Origin: Bacteroidota bacterium
GTDB lineage: Bacteria > Bacteroidota > Bacteroidia > NS11-12g > UBA955
DNA: 32,485 nucleotides
Reading direction: 5' to 3'
Assembly: GCA_016868535.1 (NCBI GenBank)
Contig: VGGQ01000010.1
Coordinates: forward strand, 1 to 32,485
Shown here: positions 16,624 to 24,374 of the stretch, one piece after another
How positions within the stretch are numbered: the stretch's first letter is position 1
Layout of the letters: every line of letters starts with the position of its first letter
Made by a program: the position numbers and the translations under genes
The notes under the pieces: generated by a model
What the model was told of the DNA's origin: nothing
The model's input: only the letters and a program-made list of their open reading frames with translations
Databases searched by the model: none

Positions 16624-18405
16624 ATGAAAAAAATTACGCAATTATTAATGCTGACCGGTTTAAGTGCCGTGGCAGCCAAAGCTCAGTTTATTGAGCAGGT
16701 AAATTACATCGGTGCACTGGAAGCAGACACCAGAAAAGACTGGACTTCCGGTTGGGCCAACTTCAATCCACAGGCAACCATTTATGCTGTTGCTACTGAT
16801 GATACCACGCTGAACGCTATTACAACCGGTTCGGGTGGCATCAAAAACATCAGAGGCACTCGTACCCTAAACGCCAGCACGGTTTATTTGATGAAAGGTT
16901 TAATTGTGGTTAGAGATGGTGGAACCCTCATCATTCCTGCCGGTACTTTAATTCGTGCTGAAGCTGATGTAACCGCATCCCCAAAAAATTATGCCAGTAT
17001 CGTAGTAGAGCGTGGCGGTAAAATTCAGATTAACGGCACCCAAACTAGCCCTGTTGTTATTACCAGCAACAAAGGAACCGGCGCCAGAGCACGCGGTGAC
17101 TGGGGTGGAATCGTAATTTCAGGCAAAGCCAGAAACAACCAGGGTTCTGATGTCCAGGTAGAAGGTTTTAACAACGCTACCGCCGATCCTAACCTGGCCA
17201 AATTTGGTGGCACAGACGACAACGACAACAGCGGTTCCATCACCTACCTACGCATGGAATTTGGCGGACTGGCTTTCGAACCTAACAAAGAAATCAACGG
17301 CCTTACCCTGGGTTCTGTGGGCAAAGGCACTACTTTACACCACATTCAGGTGAGCTTCATCAACGATGACGGTTTTGAATGGTTTGGCGGCAATGTAAAT
17401 GCCAAACACCTGATCTCTTACCGCATCACCGATGATGATTTCGATACCGATTTCGGTTGGGGCGGTGCCGTGCAGTTTGGTATTGCTGTAAAAGATACCA
17501 CCCAGTATGACCTTACTTACAGCGCTCCCAGCGGCTCCAGCACCAGCGAAACATTCGAGAGCGATAACGATGCTGCCGGTTCAGGTAAGACTCCCTACAC
17601 CCGCGGTGTATTCAGCAACATGACTGTTGTTGGTCCCGTACAGATTGGTTCTACCTACAGCGCACTGGGTACAGTTCCCAAAGCCGCTTTCCGCCGTGCT
17701 GCCCGTATCCGTCGTAACAGCCGCCTGAGCATCATCAACTCCGTATTCATGGGCTATCGCAACTTCTTGATGTATGATGGCGACAGCTCTTTCAAAGCAT
17801 CCGGTGCGCGCGACAGTGTATGGAATGAGAACATGCTTTTCCGCAACAACCTTATTGTAAACAGCACAGCCGCCGCCGCTGCCGGTTCAAGCAACACAGG
17901 TCTGGTGGAAGTGGCTACAGCAAACGCTCCTTTCCTGAACCGTTTTGATGCATGGGTTCGCAATGCCGCTACCCAGAACAAAATTAATCCGGTAGCATAC
18001 ACTGCCAAAACTGTTTTGGAAGATCCCCAGAACGCTACCGCACCCAACTTCCGCCCCGTTGCAGGTTCTCCCGCACTGAGTGGCTCTAACTTCACCTACA
18101 GCCGCCTTGCAGAGTTTGGTGTGTTCAATGGTGTAAACACCATCGAGACGGTGAGTGGTATTAACCTTTACCCAAACCCTGCTCAAGACAACATCAACCT
18201 GGAATTTGGTTCAACACAGAGTTTCGAAGCTTCTGCCAAAATTGTTGACCTGACCGGTAAAACCGTTATGAGTCTGGGTAACCTGCGTGTAAACGGTGGT
18301 TTGAATACACTTTCTGCCAACATCAGCAACCTGAACAAAGGTATTTACCTGATGGTGGTTGAAGGCAGCAAAGGCCGCATCAGCCAGCGCTTTATTGTTA
18401 AGTAA
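16624..18405 (+). CDS. Large secreted T9SS cargo protein, probable beta-helix
   Basis: A 593-residue protein with a signal peptide (residues 1-20, ending AAKA) and a classical type A T9SS sorting domain in the last ~75 residues: LYPNPAQDNINLEF, IVDLTGKTV and NKGIYLMVVEGSKGRISQRFIVK. The region between is rich in short beta segments and glycine/asparagine (GGKIQINGTQTSPVVIT, GDWGGIVISGKA, GSITYLRMEFGGLAF, NDDGFEWFGGNVNAKHLIS), a pattern consistent with a right-handed parallel beta-helix. Acidic runs (GTDDNDNSG, ITDDDFDTDFG, ESDNDAAGSGK) may bind calcium. No catalytic residues can be identified. Relatives are often labelled multidrug transporter in databases, which the sequence does not support: it has no membrane helices. 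It may be a surface partner of the TonB receptor at 13015. Confidence 0.88.
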   Translation: MKKITQLLMLTGLSAVAAKAQFIEQVNYIGALEADTRKDWTSGWANFNPQATIYAVATDDTTLNAITTGSGGIKNIRGTRTLNASTVYLMKGLIVVRDGGTLIIPAGTLIRAEADVTASPKNYASIVVERGGKIQINGTQTSPVVITSNKGTGARARGDWGGIVISGKARNNQGSDVQVEGFNNATADPNLAKFGGTDDNDNSGSITYLRMEFGGLAFEPNKEINGLTLGSVGKGTTLHHIQVSFINDDGFEWFGGNVNAKHLISYRITDDDFDTDFGWGGAVQFGIAVKDTTQYDLTYSAPSGSSTSETFESDNDAAGSGKTPYTRGVFSNMTVVGPVQIGSTYSALGTVPKAAFRRAARIRRNSRLSIINSVFMGYRNFLMYDGDSSFKASGARDSVWNENMLFRNNLIVNSTAAAAAGSSNTGLVEVATANAPFLNRFDAWVRNAATQNKINPVAYTAKTVLEDPQNATAPNFRPVAGSPALSGSNFTYSRLAEFGVFNGVNTIETVSGINLYPNPAQDNINLEFGSTQSFEASAKIVDLTGKTVMSLGNLRVNGGLNTLSANISNLNKGIYLMVVEGSKGRISQRFIVK

Positions 18406-18430
18406 TTTCTCATAGGTTTAGTTCGGAAAG

Positions 18431-18450
18431 TCCCGCCTGAAAAGGCGGGA
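18431..18450 (+). terminator. Intrinsic terminator of the T9SS cargo gene
   Basis: TCCCGCC (18431-18437) pairs with GGCGGGA (18444-18450) around TGAAAA and is followed by TTTTCCTTTTT. Confidence 0.9.
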
Positions 18451-18469
18451 TTTTCCTTTTTACACCCAT

Positions 18470-18477
18470 TACCTTTG
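18470..18477 (+). promoter_or_regulatory. -7 box of the AlkD-like gene
   Basis: TACCTTTG is a perfect TAnnTTTG; the chosen ATG (18487) lies nine bases on. No TTTG is seen at the -33 position, which falls in the preceding terminator. Confidence 0.5.
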
Positions 18478-18486
18478 TCATGTTCT

Positions 18487-19155
18487 ATGAATACCACTGA
18501 ACTCATTGCTTTGTTTCATTCCCACGCAAATCCTGAATTAGCAGAGGGTATGTCACGGTATATGAAATACCACTTCCCTTATCTTGGTATTCAAAAGCCA
18601 TTGAGAAGCAAACTGGAAAAGGATTTTGTTCAGGTAAACAAAAATCGGAAGTTTGATATACTGAAGTCTATCATCATGGAACTTTGGGAACAACCGGAAC
18701 GCGAATTTCAGTATACCGCCATGGAACTGATGCTAAAATCCAAAATATGGAAACACCGGGATGCACTGGATTTATGGCAGTATTGCCTCACCCACAAAAG
18801 CTGGTGGGATACAGTGGACATGTTGGCCAGCCGCATGGTGGGACCGTATTTTCTGGTTTTTCCGGCAAAAAGAGACAAAAATATTGAGCAATGGCTGCTT
18901 TGCGATAATATGTGGCTAAACCGCACCGCGCTTATTTTTCAGCTGAATTACAAATCAAAAACCGACGAAGGATTGCTATTTGCCTGCATAGAAAAACAGA
19001 TTGATTCCAAAGAATTTTTTATCCGAAAAGCCATTGGCTGGGCCTTGCGGCAATATGCCCGCACCTACCCCGATGCTGTACTGCGTTTTGCAGATGCACA
19101 CAACCTAAGCCCACTAAGCAAAAGAGAAGCATTGAAACATTTCCCGAAAGCATAA
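18487..19155 (+). CDS. AlkD-family DNA alkylation repair protein (DNA glycosylase)
   Basis: A HEAT-like-repeat DNA glycosylase expected to excise bulky or cationic alkylated purines. The 222 residues form an all-helical repeat fold: RYMKYHFPYLGIQKPLRSKL (24-43), EFQYTAMELM, the active-site-like HKSWWDTVDMLASRMVG (103-119, with Trp106/Trp107 and acidic Asp108/Asp111), then FIRKAIGWALRQYARTYPDAV and LSPLSKREALKHF at the C-terminus, all typical of the family. The TTG at 18475 is rejected because it would overlap the -7 box; ATG 18487 is favoured. The exact equivalent of the AlkD catalytic aspartate cannot be fixed without alignment. A terminator follows and the gene is convergent with the YceI gene. 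Confidence 0.9.
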   Translation: MNTTELIALFHSHANPELAEGMSRYMKYHFPYLGIQKPLRSKLEKDFVQVNKNRKFDILKSIIMELWEQPEREFQYTAMELMLKSKIWKHRDALDLWQYCLTHKSWWDTVDMLASRMVGPYFLVFPAKRDKNIEQWLLCDNMWLNRTALIFQLNYKSKTDEGLLFACIEKQIDSKEFFIRKAIGWALRQYARTYPDAVLRFADAHNLSPLSKREALKHFPKA

Positions 19156-19156
19156 A

Positions 19157-19184
19157 AAAAGGCCCGTTTTTCGACGGACCTTTT
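19157..19184. terminator. Bidirectional terminator between convergent genes
   Basis: AAAAGG-C-CCGT (19157-19167) pairs with ACGG-A-CCTTTT (19174-19184) around TTTTCG, with one C-A mismatch. T-rich tails occur in both directions (TTTTCTT on plus, seven T on minus), so it can end both the AlkD-like and the YceI transcripts. Confidence 0.8.
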
Positions 19185-19215
19185 CTTATAATACTATCGC
19201 TGTAATCAGGAAGTT

Positions 19216-19887
19216 TTACTTGGTTGCTTTCAGGGAGATGGTGATTTCCATTTCCTTGTTTACGATACCGTCTTTCATCTTCTTCTGGGCAGCTTCAGCC
19301 AATCCGAGGTTTTTGCTGTCGTAGTTGATGCCCCATTCCAAACGGTTGATGGTAGCTTTGCCGTTAGCCGTAACGGTATTCCCTTCTACTTTAATGGTAG
19401 CCGGGAAAGTGATTTTACGGGTGCTGTCGCGAAGGGTCAGGTTACCGCTTACTTCGTGGGTATTGCCTTCTGAAGCTTTCTCTTCTACGCTCACGATTTC
19501 AAATTTGCCGGTTGGGAATTTGGCAACATTGAAGAAATCTTCAGCCATCAGGTGGCCAACGAGTTTTTTCTGGTAAACCGTGTCGGTAAGGTCGGTATTT
19601 TTGATGCTGTTCATGTCGATAACAAATGAACCAGCAACTACTTTTCCGCCTTCTACGCTCAGGCTGCCTTCTTTAATCCCGATGGTGCCTTTGTGCTCGC
19701 TTGTAGCAACAATCTTCCAGCCGCGCCATTCCAGGTTGCTGCCGGCAGCATCAAGGGTGTAAGTTCCGGCGTTTTCACCGGCTTGTGCCGCTGAATCGGC
19801 ATTTTCAGAGTTTTGTGAGTTCCCTCCGCAGGAAGCCAGCATGCTTAATGCGGCGATTCCGGCTACGTAAAACAAGGTTTTTTTCAT
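19216..19887 (-). CDS. YceI-family lipoprotein
   Basis: A 223-residue lipoprotein with a YceI lipocalin-like domain, a fold that binds isoprenoid-like lipids in the periplasm. Residues 1-20 are a lipoprotein signal with lipobox LASC and lipidated Cys20. A Ser/Asn/Ala-rich linker (about 21-40) leads to the domain: YTLDAAGSNLEWRGWKIVATSEHKGTIGI, VVAGSFVIDMNSIKNTDL, LVGHLMAEDFFNVAKFPTGKFEIVSV, GNLTLRDSTRKITFPATI and INRLEWGINYDSK. The physiological ligand is unknown. It has its own promoter, which overlaps two palindromes, so expression is probably controlled by a repressor. It lies directly downstream of the TetR-ABC1 gene pair on the same strand, 69 bases after the ABC1 stop. Confidence 0.94.
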   Translation of the reverse strand: MKKTLFYVAGIAALSMLASCGGNSQNSENADSAAQAGENAGTYTLDAAGSNLEWRGWKIVATSEHKGTIGIKEGSLSVEGGKVVAGSFVIDMNSIKNTDLTDTVYQKKLVGHLMAEDFFNVAKFPTGKFEIVSVEEKASEGNTHEVSGNLTLRDSTRKITFPATIKVEGNTVTANGKATINRLEWGINYDSKNLGLAEAAQKKMKDGIVNKEMEITISLKATK

Positions 19888-19921
19888 CTTTCTATTTTTT
19901 TATTTATTTGGTTTTATAGTG

Positions 19922-19952
19922 CAAATATATTTGTTTAAACAAACTTTTACAA
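19922..19952 (-). promoter_or_regulatory. YceI promoter overlapped by palindromic operator
   Basis: On the minus strand TTG (19952-19950), a 20-base spacer and TATATTTG (19929-19922) form a promoter. Inside the spacer, abutting the -7 box, is the perfect 14-base palindrome TTTGTTTAAACAAA (19930-19943). A second perfect palindrome, CAAATATATTTG (19922-19933), overlaps the -7 box itself. Such placement is typical of repressor operators. The TetR-like protein encoded nearby is a candidate binder; this is inference. Confidence 0.6.
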
Positions 19953-19956
19953 GTTT

Positions 19957-21261
19957 TTAATAAAATATTCTGTTTCCCGTGTTCACAACCGCCTTCAAAT
20001 CGAAGAGGATATGGTATAATCCGTAATAGGTTCGATTGATATACAGAGAATGACGGGATCCCCTTGCCTTCTTGCTGTTGCGTACTTCGGGCATGTCTAT
20101 GAGTTTATCGGCAAACTGATAAATACCGGAGAAATAGGTTTCGTTGCCAAAATCAAAGGTTTCCTTGGTGAAAGGCAGGGTTAGCATATTGATCATCTCC
20201 TTGAAAAGTGGGGTAAAAAAGGCGATATCGGCATCGGTATCATCGGCATGCAGCAGTTCAAGTTCCCTGAAAATCGCTCCTGTCTTTTCGCTGTCCTTGT
20301 AAATATTTCTATCTACCAGCCTGAAATACGGTGTATAAAAGCGATCCGGAATTTCCTTCACACAACCGAAATCAAAAATATTGACGGTACCGTCTTCCAA
20401 AAACAGAAAATTGCCGGGATGCGGATCGGCATGCACGGTTTTAAGTATATGGATCTGGAAATCGTAAAAATCCCAAAGTGCCTGCCCGATGCGGTTGCGC
20501 ACTTCCTGCGAAGGATTGTTGGCCAGAAATTCCTTCAGATGCAGGCCATCCAGCCAGTCCATGGTTATGATCTTGTCGGATGACCATTTCGGATAATATT
20601 GAGGAAATATGAGGTTTTTTATGTGTGTACAGGCAGCACTCAATTCCATGCTGCGCTTCAGTTCCAGGGCATAATTGGTCTCTTCCAGCAGTTTGCCTTC
20701 AATTTCATCGAAATAATTGTCGATGTCATTTTTATTCATATTGAGCAGGCGAACCGCAAAGGGCTTTACCATGCGCAAATCAGAGCCGATGGAATTGGCC
20801 ACCCCGGGATACTGAATTTTCACAGCCAGCCACTTTTCTTTGGCCCTGGCCTTGTGCACCTGACCAATACTGGCGGCGGCCACGGCCTTTGACGTAAAAT
20901 CATCAAAAAAAGCAGTTGGTGGTTGCCCGAATGCCTTGCGGAATACTTGCGCTACCAGCGGTGCTGACAGCGGTGGAGCAGAATATTGCGAGAGCTGAAA
21001 TTTCTCCTGATACTCTCTGGGCAGGATTCCACGGTCCATGCTCATCATTTGCGCCACCTTGAGGGCGCTGCCTTTAAGCGTGCTCAGGGTTTCGTAAATA
21101 TCGCCGGCATTGTCTTTGTGCAGTTCTTCCCTGCTCACATCCGCATTCACCAGCTTTTTGGCATAATGCTTCATGTAATTGCCTCCCACCTTCACCCCGG
21201 CACCGGCAATGTGCGCCGCACGCTCAATGCGTGTTTTGGGTATTCTCTCCTGCGTTTTCAA
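19957..21261 (-). CDS. ABC1/UbiB/ADCK-type atypical kinase
   Basis: A 434-residue member of the ABC1 (UbiB, Coq8/ADCK) protein-kinase-like family, whose members act as ATPases or kinases mainly in quinone and lipid metabolism. Family elements in order: the N-terminal KxGQ region reads KGSALKVAQMMSMD (residues 63-76), the alanine-rich loop replacing the kinase P-loop is AAASIGQVH (128-136), the nucleotide-binding lysine is probably Lys148 in AVKIQYPGV, LEETNYALEL (192-201) supplies acidic helix residues, the catalytic loop is HADPHPGN (277-284), and the metal-binding DFG is at 297-299. The KxGQ glycine is alanine here. No transmembrane helix pair like that of E. coli UbiB is evident, so it is closer to soluble ADCK types. 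Its start is three bases after the stop of the TetR-like gene, so the two form one unit. Confidence 0.9.
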   Translation of the reverse strand: MKTQERIPKTRIERAAHIAGAGVKVGGNYMKHYAKKLVNADVSREELHKDNAGDIYETLSTLKGSALKVAQMMSMDRGILPREYQEKFQLSQYSAPPLSAPLVAQVFRKAFGQPPTAFFDDFTSKAVAAASIGQVHKARAKEKWLAVKIQYPGVANSIGSDLRMVKPFAVRLLNMNKNDIDNYFDEIEGKLLEETNYALELKRSMELSAACTHIKNLIFPQYYPKWSSDKIITMDWLDGLHLKEFLANNPSQEVRNRIGQALWDFYDFQIHILKTVHADPHPGNFLFLEDGTVNIFDFGCVKEIPDRFYTPYFRLVDRNIYKDSEKTGAIFRELELLHADDTDADIAFFTPLFKEMINMLTLPFTKETFDFGNETYFSGIYQFADKLIDMPEVRNSKKARGSRHSLYINRTYYGLYHILFDLKAVVNTGNRIFY

Positions 21262-21264
21262 CGA

Positions 21265-21909
21265 TTATGAAAAAGATTTTTTGGCGCGCTGAAACATAAA
21301 TTTGCCAAAATCCAGTACTTCATCAAACAGATTTTCGCCCATAAGTTTAAAGCCAATATTCACGGTCTTTTCAATGGCCGCATCGGTATCTTCAAAGTCT
21401 TTGGAAGTATCTTTCAACCAGAAGTTCAGTAGGAACAAGGTTTGCACCCAAAGTCCGTGTTTAAACTGTTCTGATATAAATTTCCTGTCTGCCACCTGTC
21501 CGGCTGCTATGCCTGTAGACACAATGTTTGAGGCATAATCCAGAAAAGCGTGTCGAAAATCCTGCAAAGCGGAATCCATGGGATTGATGCCCTTCATGGA
21601 TTTATCTGCCAGATAAAGCACATAGCTGCGATACTGCATGAGTTCCTGTGTCCACAGGAAATAAAAAGCACTCAGTTTTTCGGCAGCACTGAATGCACCG
21701 TACTGGGCATCGGCTTCCAGCTTGTGGCGGGTCGCTTCAAAAACATGCACCCAAAAATAGCGGTCAAGGGCTTCGAAATTGCTGAATTGCGCGAAAAAAT
21801 CCGCGTCTGTTTTTTTCAGCTTTTTCATAAAAATATAAACCGATTCCGGCTTTTTACCGTTCTCCAGCTGATACTGTATATACTTTTTCAGCAATGATGA
21901 TGTATCCAT
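21265..21909 (-). CDS. TetR-like regulator paired with ABC1 kinase
   Basis: A 214-residue, mostly helical protein. Residues 6-53 align by pattern and length with a TetR DNA-binding domain: LLKKYIQYQLENGKKPESVY matches the first helices (the usual G-x-x-x-T/S-V turn), KTDADFFAQF sits where the recognition helix (usually S-x-x-x-x-Y-x-x-F) lies, and FEALDRYFW matches the S-K-E-x-L helix. The normal AGVS turn is replaced by KLKKT, so DNA binding may be altered. The rest (about 55-214) is a helical ligand-binding/dimerisation domain with many aromatics (WTQELMQYRSYVLYL, LWVQTLFLLNFWLKD). It is three bases upstream of the ABC1 gene and 60 bases downstream of the aldehyde dehydrogenase gene on the same strand. 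It might sense a lipid-like molecule and may act on the palindromes at 19922-19943. Confidence 0.7.
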   Translation of the reverse strand: MDTSSLLKKYIQYQLENGKKPESVYIFMKKLKKTDADFFAQFSNFEALDRYFWVHVFEATRHKLEADAQYGAFSAAEKLSAFYFLWTQELMQYRSYVLYLADKSMKGINPMDSALQDFRHAFLDYASNIVSTGIAAGQVADRKFISEQFKHGLWVQTLFLLNFWLKDTSKDFEDTDAAIEKTVNIGFKLMGENLFDEVLDFGKFMFQRAKKSFS

Positions 21910-21969
21910 ACGTTTTGTTGCATAGATAACCCATAGACAGGGGTTTTTGTTTGGATTCGCGAACGAAAT

Positions 21970-23613
21970 TTATGCGTGGCGGTTACCCACCCAAACAAAG
22001 CGGCGATTCACATATTCGGGAGTGGTAAAACCTGCGTTTCCGCTGGGGTTTCCACCCGATACGTGAAAATCGCTGAAGGCGGCATGCTGGTTCACAAAAG
22101 CGGCGCCGGTAAAGTTGAAGCTCACGGGTGTGAAGGCAGCGTTCATGGCTTCGGCCACTTCTGTTTTGAATGCTTCCTGTGTGGTATAGCACAGACAGGT
22201 AATAGCGCCCAGTTCGGATGCAGAAGCCGCAGCCAGTTTCAGGCTTTCAGCACTGCCGGCAGTTTTTACCACAAACACAGCCGGACCAAAACATTCATGC
22301 TTCCAAACCTGTGAGCTTGCAGCATCGGTAACCATTACCACGGGGCTTTTCATACGTGCATCGGGGAATTCAGGATGCAGCACAGGGATGCTGTCCATTG
22401 CTATGGTTGTATGCTTTTTAGCTTCATCCACGCGGCTTATGGTAAGATCGTTCTGAATAGCACCCAGTGTGTACGGGCCTATTTTGGGATTTTCCACCAG
22501 GCTTTTAACCGCATTGCTGATTCCGGCGACCACTTCATCAAAGCTCAGATGCCCATCGGCTGTGGCGATTCCATTTTCGGGGACAAAAATATTTTGGGGC
22601 GCGGTACACATTTGTCCGCTATAGAGACAAGCACTGAAAGCAATATTGCCAAACACAGCCTGCACATCGGTCACAGAATCGAGTATGATGCTGTTTACAC
22701 CCGCTTTTTCGGTAAAAGTGATCTTTCCGGGCATGGCTTCAATCACATCGCCAAAGGCGGAACCGCCGGTGTAGTCAATCAGATTCACATCCGGGTGTTC
22801 GGCCAGTTTTTTGGTAATCGGGTTTGAAAGGGTATCAGCAGCCATTTGCACCACATTGGCCGGAAGGCTCGCAGACAGCATTGCCTTTTGAATTTCTTCA
22901 AGTACAATAGCAATGGGCAGAATGCTCTTGGGGTGCGGTTTCACAATCACGGGATTGCCTGCTATCAAAGAGGCATAAAGCCCGGGAAGTGTGTTCCACG
23001 TGGGAAAGGTACTGCAACCGATAACCAGCGAAATGCCACGAGGAACGGGATTAAAGTCCTTTTTAATCTGCAGATCGAACTTGCCCATGGGTTTCACCCA
23101 GTCTACGGAATGGGTAAAACGGGTCAATTCCTGATACGCCAGACTCAGCACTTCCATGGCGCGGTCATTGGCATGCGGGCCGCTGGCCTGAAAGCTCATC
23201 ACAAAACTTTGTCCGGTGGTGTGCATGGTGGCATAGGCGATTTCAAAAAACCGTTCAGACACCTTGTTAAGCGAGTTTACCAGAATTTCGGCGCGCTTTT
23301 CAATCGAAGTATGTTTCCATGCAGACCAGGCATTGCGGGCATACGCCACCAGATCTTCGGCCTCGTAATACGGGTATTGTATTCCCAATCCCACCATCAT
23401 ATACGGAGAAACCTCCTCGCCTACCCTTCCGCTGTGCGGATTTTCGGCAAGGCCGCTAAAATCGGTGTTCAGGTGCTTCTGAAAGGCTTCCAGTCCTTTG
23501 GCATTGGCGTCTTCAGCATATGCCTTTGGATTTTCGGGGTAAGCAGCATAAAACTGCCTGTTTTTTTGTGCCTCAATGGCTTGCTGTATCTGGTTTTGGG
23601 CTTGTGTGCTCAT
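21970..23613 (-). CDS. PaaN-like aldehyde dehydrogenase
   Basis: A 547-residue member of the aldehyde dehydrogenase superfamily closest in feel to PaaN, the aldehyde dehydrogenase of phenylacetate degradation. The catalytic cysteine is Cys336 in YSGQMCTAPQNIFVP; the general-base glutamate is Glu302 in ITFTEKAGVN; the NAD(P)-binding turn is YTGGSAFG (281-288); NPVIVKPHPKS (220-230) holds the adenine-binding lysine. The long N-terminal extension (about 1-85) and the QMCTAPQN variant around the cysteine are features of PaaN and distinguish it from ordinary aldehyde dehydrogenases. No other paa genes are nearby, so the substrate here may differ. Its ATG lies 11 bases after the stop of the channel-like gene, placing it in that operon. 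Confidence 0.75.
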   Translation of the reverse strand: MSTQAQNQIQQAIEAQKNRQFYAAYPENPKAYAEDANAKGLEAFQKHLNTDFSGLAENPHSGRVGEEVSPYMMVGLGIQYPYYEAEDLVAYARNAWSAWKHTSIEKRAEILVNSLNKVSERFFEIAYATMHTTGQSFVMSFQASGPHANDRAMEVLSLAYQELTRFTHSVDWVKPMGKFDLQIKKDFNPVPRGISLVIGCSTFPTWNTLPGLYASLIAGNPVIVKPHPKSILPIAIVLEEIQKAMLSASLPANVVQMAADTLSNPITKKLAEHPDVNLIDYTGGSAFGDVIEAMPGKITFTEKAGVNSIILDSVTDVQAVFGNIAFSACLYSGQMCTAPQNIFVPENGIATADGHLSFDEVVAGISNAVKSLVENPKIGPYTLGAIQNDLTISRVDEAKKHTTIAMDSIPVLHPEFPDARMKSPVVMVTDAASSQVWKHECFGPAVFVVKTAGSAESLKLAAASASELGAITCLCYTTQEAFKTEVAEAMNAAFTPVSFNFTGAAFVNQHAAFSDFHVSGGNPSGNAGFTTPEYVNRRFVWVGNRHA

Positions 23614-23624
23614 GCAACTATTTT

Positions 23625-23987
23625 TTAAGGGCTTGATTCTATGCTTTCGAGGTGTAAGAAATGAAAAAGGCGGTGTACCAGCGGGGCAAAGATGACCCCT
23701 ATGGAAGTAAGAAACGCTACACCGCTGTATATGCTGTAGAGGGTGGCAAATATTTTGGCATCATCGGTGGTGAGGTTGGCTACGGGTCCCATTCCGGTAA
23801 GGATCATGGAGGCGTTATAGAAACCATCTACCCAGCCTAAACCTGCGTAATGCCTGTAACCTACGGCACCCACAAACAGGCTCAGAAATATAAATGCTAT
23901 CCCGAACAAAGTAAAAAGTAGCATCCTTTTAAGAAAGATATTTCTCCTTGCCAGCGGATTGCTTCTATGTTCAAAATGCAATGCCAT
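23625..23987 (-). CDS. Two-helix channel-like membrane protein with degenerate filter
   Basis: A 120-residue inner-membrane protein resembling the pore module of two-transmembrane potassium channels. Helix one spans about residues 21-43, a pore-helix-like WVDGFYNASMILTGMG covers 52-67, and helix two spans about 78-102, ending in APLVHRLFHFLHLE. In K+ channels the pore helix runs into T-V-G-Y-G; here the equivalent is T-G-M-G-P (64-68), so potassium selectivity is unlikely. The TTDDAKIFATLYSIYSGVAFL stretch after the filter closely follows the channel pattern, which supports real homology. Nothing suggests a cytoplasmic regulatory domain. It lies between DUF3467 (gap 5 bases) and the PaaN-like gene (gap 11 bases). 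Identification as a channel relative is inference. Confidence 0.65.
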   Translation of the reverse strand: MALHFEHRSNPLARRNIFLKRMLLFTLFGIAFIFLSLFVGAVGYRHYAGLGWVDGFYNASMILTGMGPVANLTTDDAKIFATLYSIYSGVAFLTSIGVIFAPLVHRLFHFLHLESIESSP

Positions 23988-23992
23988 TTAAC

Positions 23993-24307
23993 TTATGCCT
24001 GACCGGTTTGTCCGCCGAAATTCAACGGGATGGCTGGATTCGATTCGTTTTCATCCAGTTCTATTTCTCCAAACGTATGTTCAAATTTCGCGATGTTATC
24101 TCCCAATGCAAACAGCAATCTTTTGGCATGCTGGGGAGCCAGAATAATGCGGGATTTTACCTTGCCTTTGGGAACTCCGGGCATCAGGCGCACAAAATCC
24201 AAGATAAACTCGGTATTGCTGTGGGTAATAATGGCAAAATTGCTATAGGTACCGTCTGCTATTTCGTCAGAAATTTCTATGTCAATTGGGGGGGTGTTGT
24301 TTTCCAT
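23993..24307 (-). CDS. DUF3467 protein
   Basis: A 104-residue protein of the DUF3467 family, function unknown. The core is the conserved TYSNFAIITHSNTEFILDFVRLMPG (residues 20-44), followed by KVKSRIILAPQHAKRLLFALGDNIAKFEHTFGEI. The N- and C-termini are low complexity and acidic. I start at ATG 24307: the longer frame to 24394 adds a hydrophobic translated leader that runs over the promoter. From memory, a DUF3467 gene is often found near rpoC in Bacteroidota; this copy is instead the first gene of an operon with a channel-like protein and a PaaN-like enzyme. Confidence 0.85.
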   Translation of the reverse strand: MENNTPPIDIEISDEIADGTYSNFAIITHSNTEFILDFVRLMPGVPKGKVKSRIILAPQHAKRLLFALGDNIAKFEHTFGEIELDENESNPAIPLNFGGQTGQA

Positions 24308-24334
24308 GGTTGAATATTTAAAAAATAATAACAG

Positions 24335-24342
24335 CAAAGATA
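24335..24342 (-). promoter_or_regulatory. -7 box of the DUF3467-channel-paaN operon
   Basis: Minus strand TATCTTTG is a perfect TAnnTTTG, 27 bases upstream of the DUF3467 start. No TTTG is present at -33 (only a T-run). Confidence 0.5.
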
Positions 24343-24374
24343 CTGAAGGTGATAGCAAGCTTAAAAAAAAATGG

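Noticed and set aside
13015-18405. SusC/SusD polysaccharide utilisation locus
   Set aside because: No SusD-type lipoprotein or glycoside hydrolase accompanies the receptor, and the second protein is a T9SS beta-helix candidate.
22375-23628. Long plus-strand frames opposite the PaaN-like gene (150 and 260 codons)
   Set aside because: Antisense shadows; histidine- and glycine-rich translation typical of reverse reading of a coding strand.
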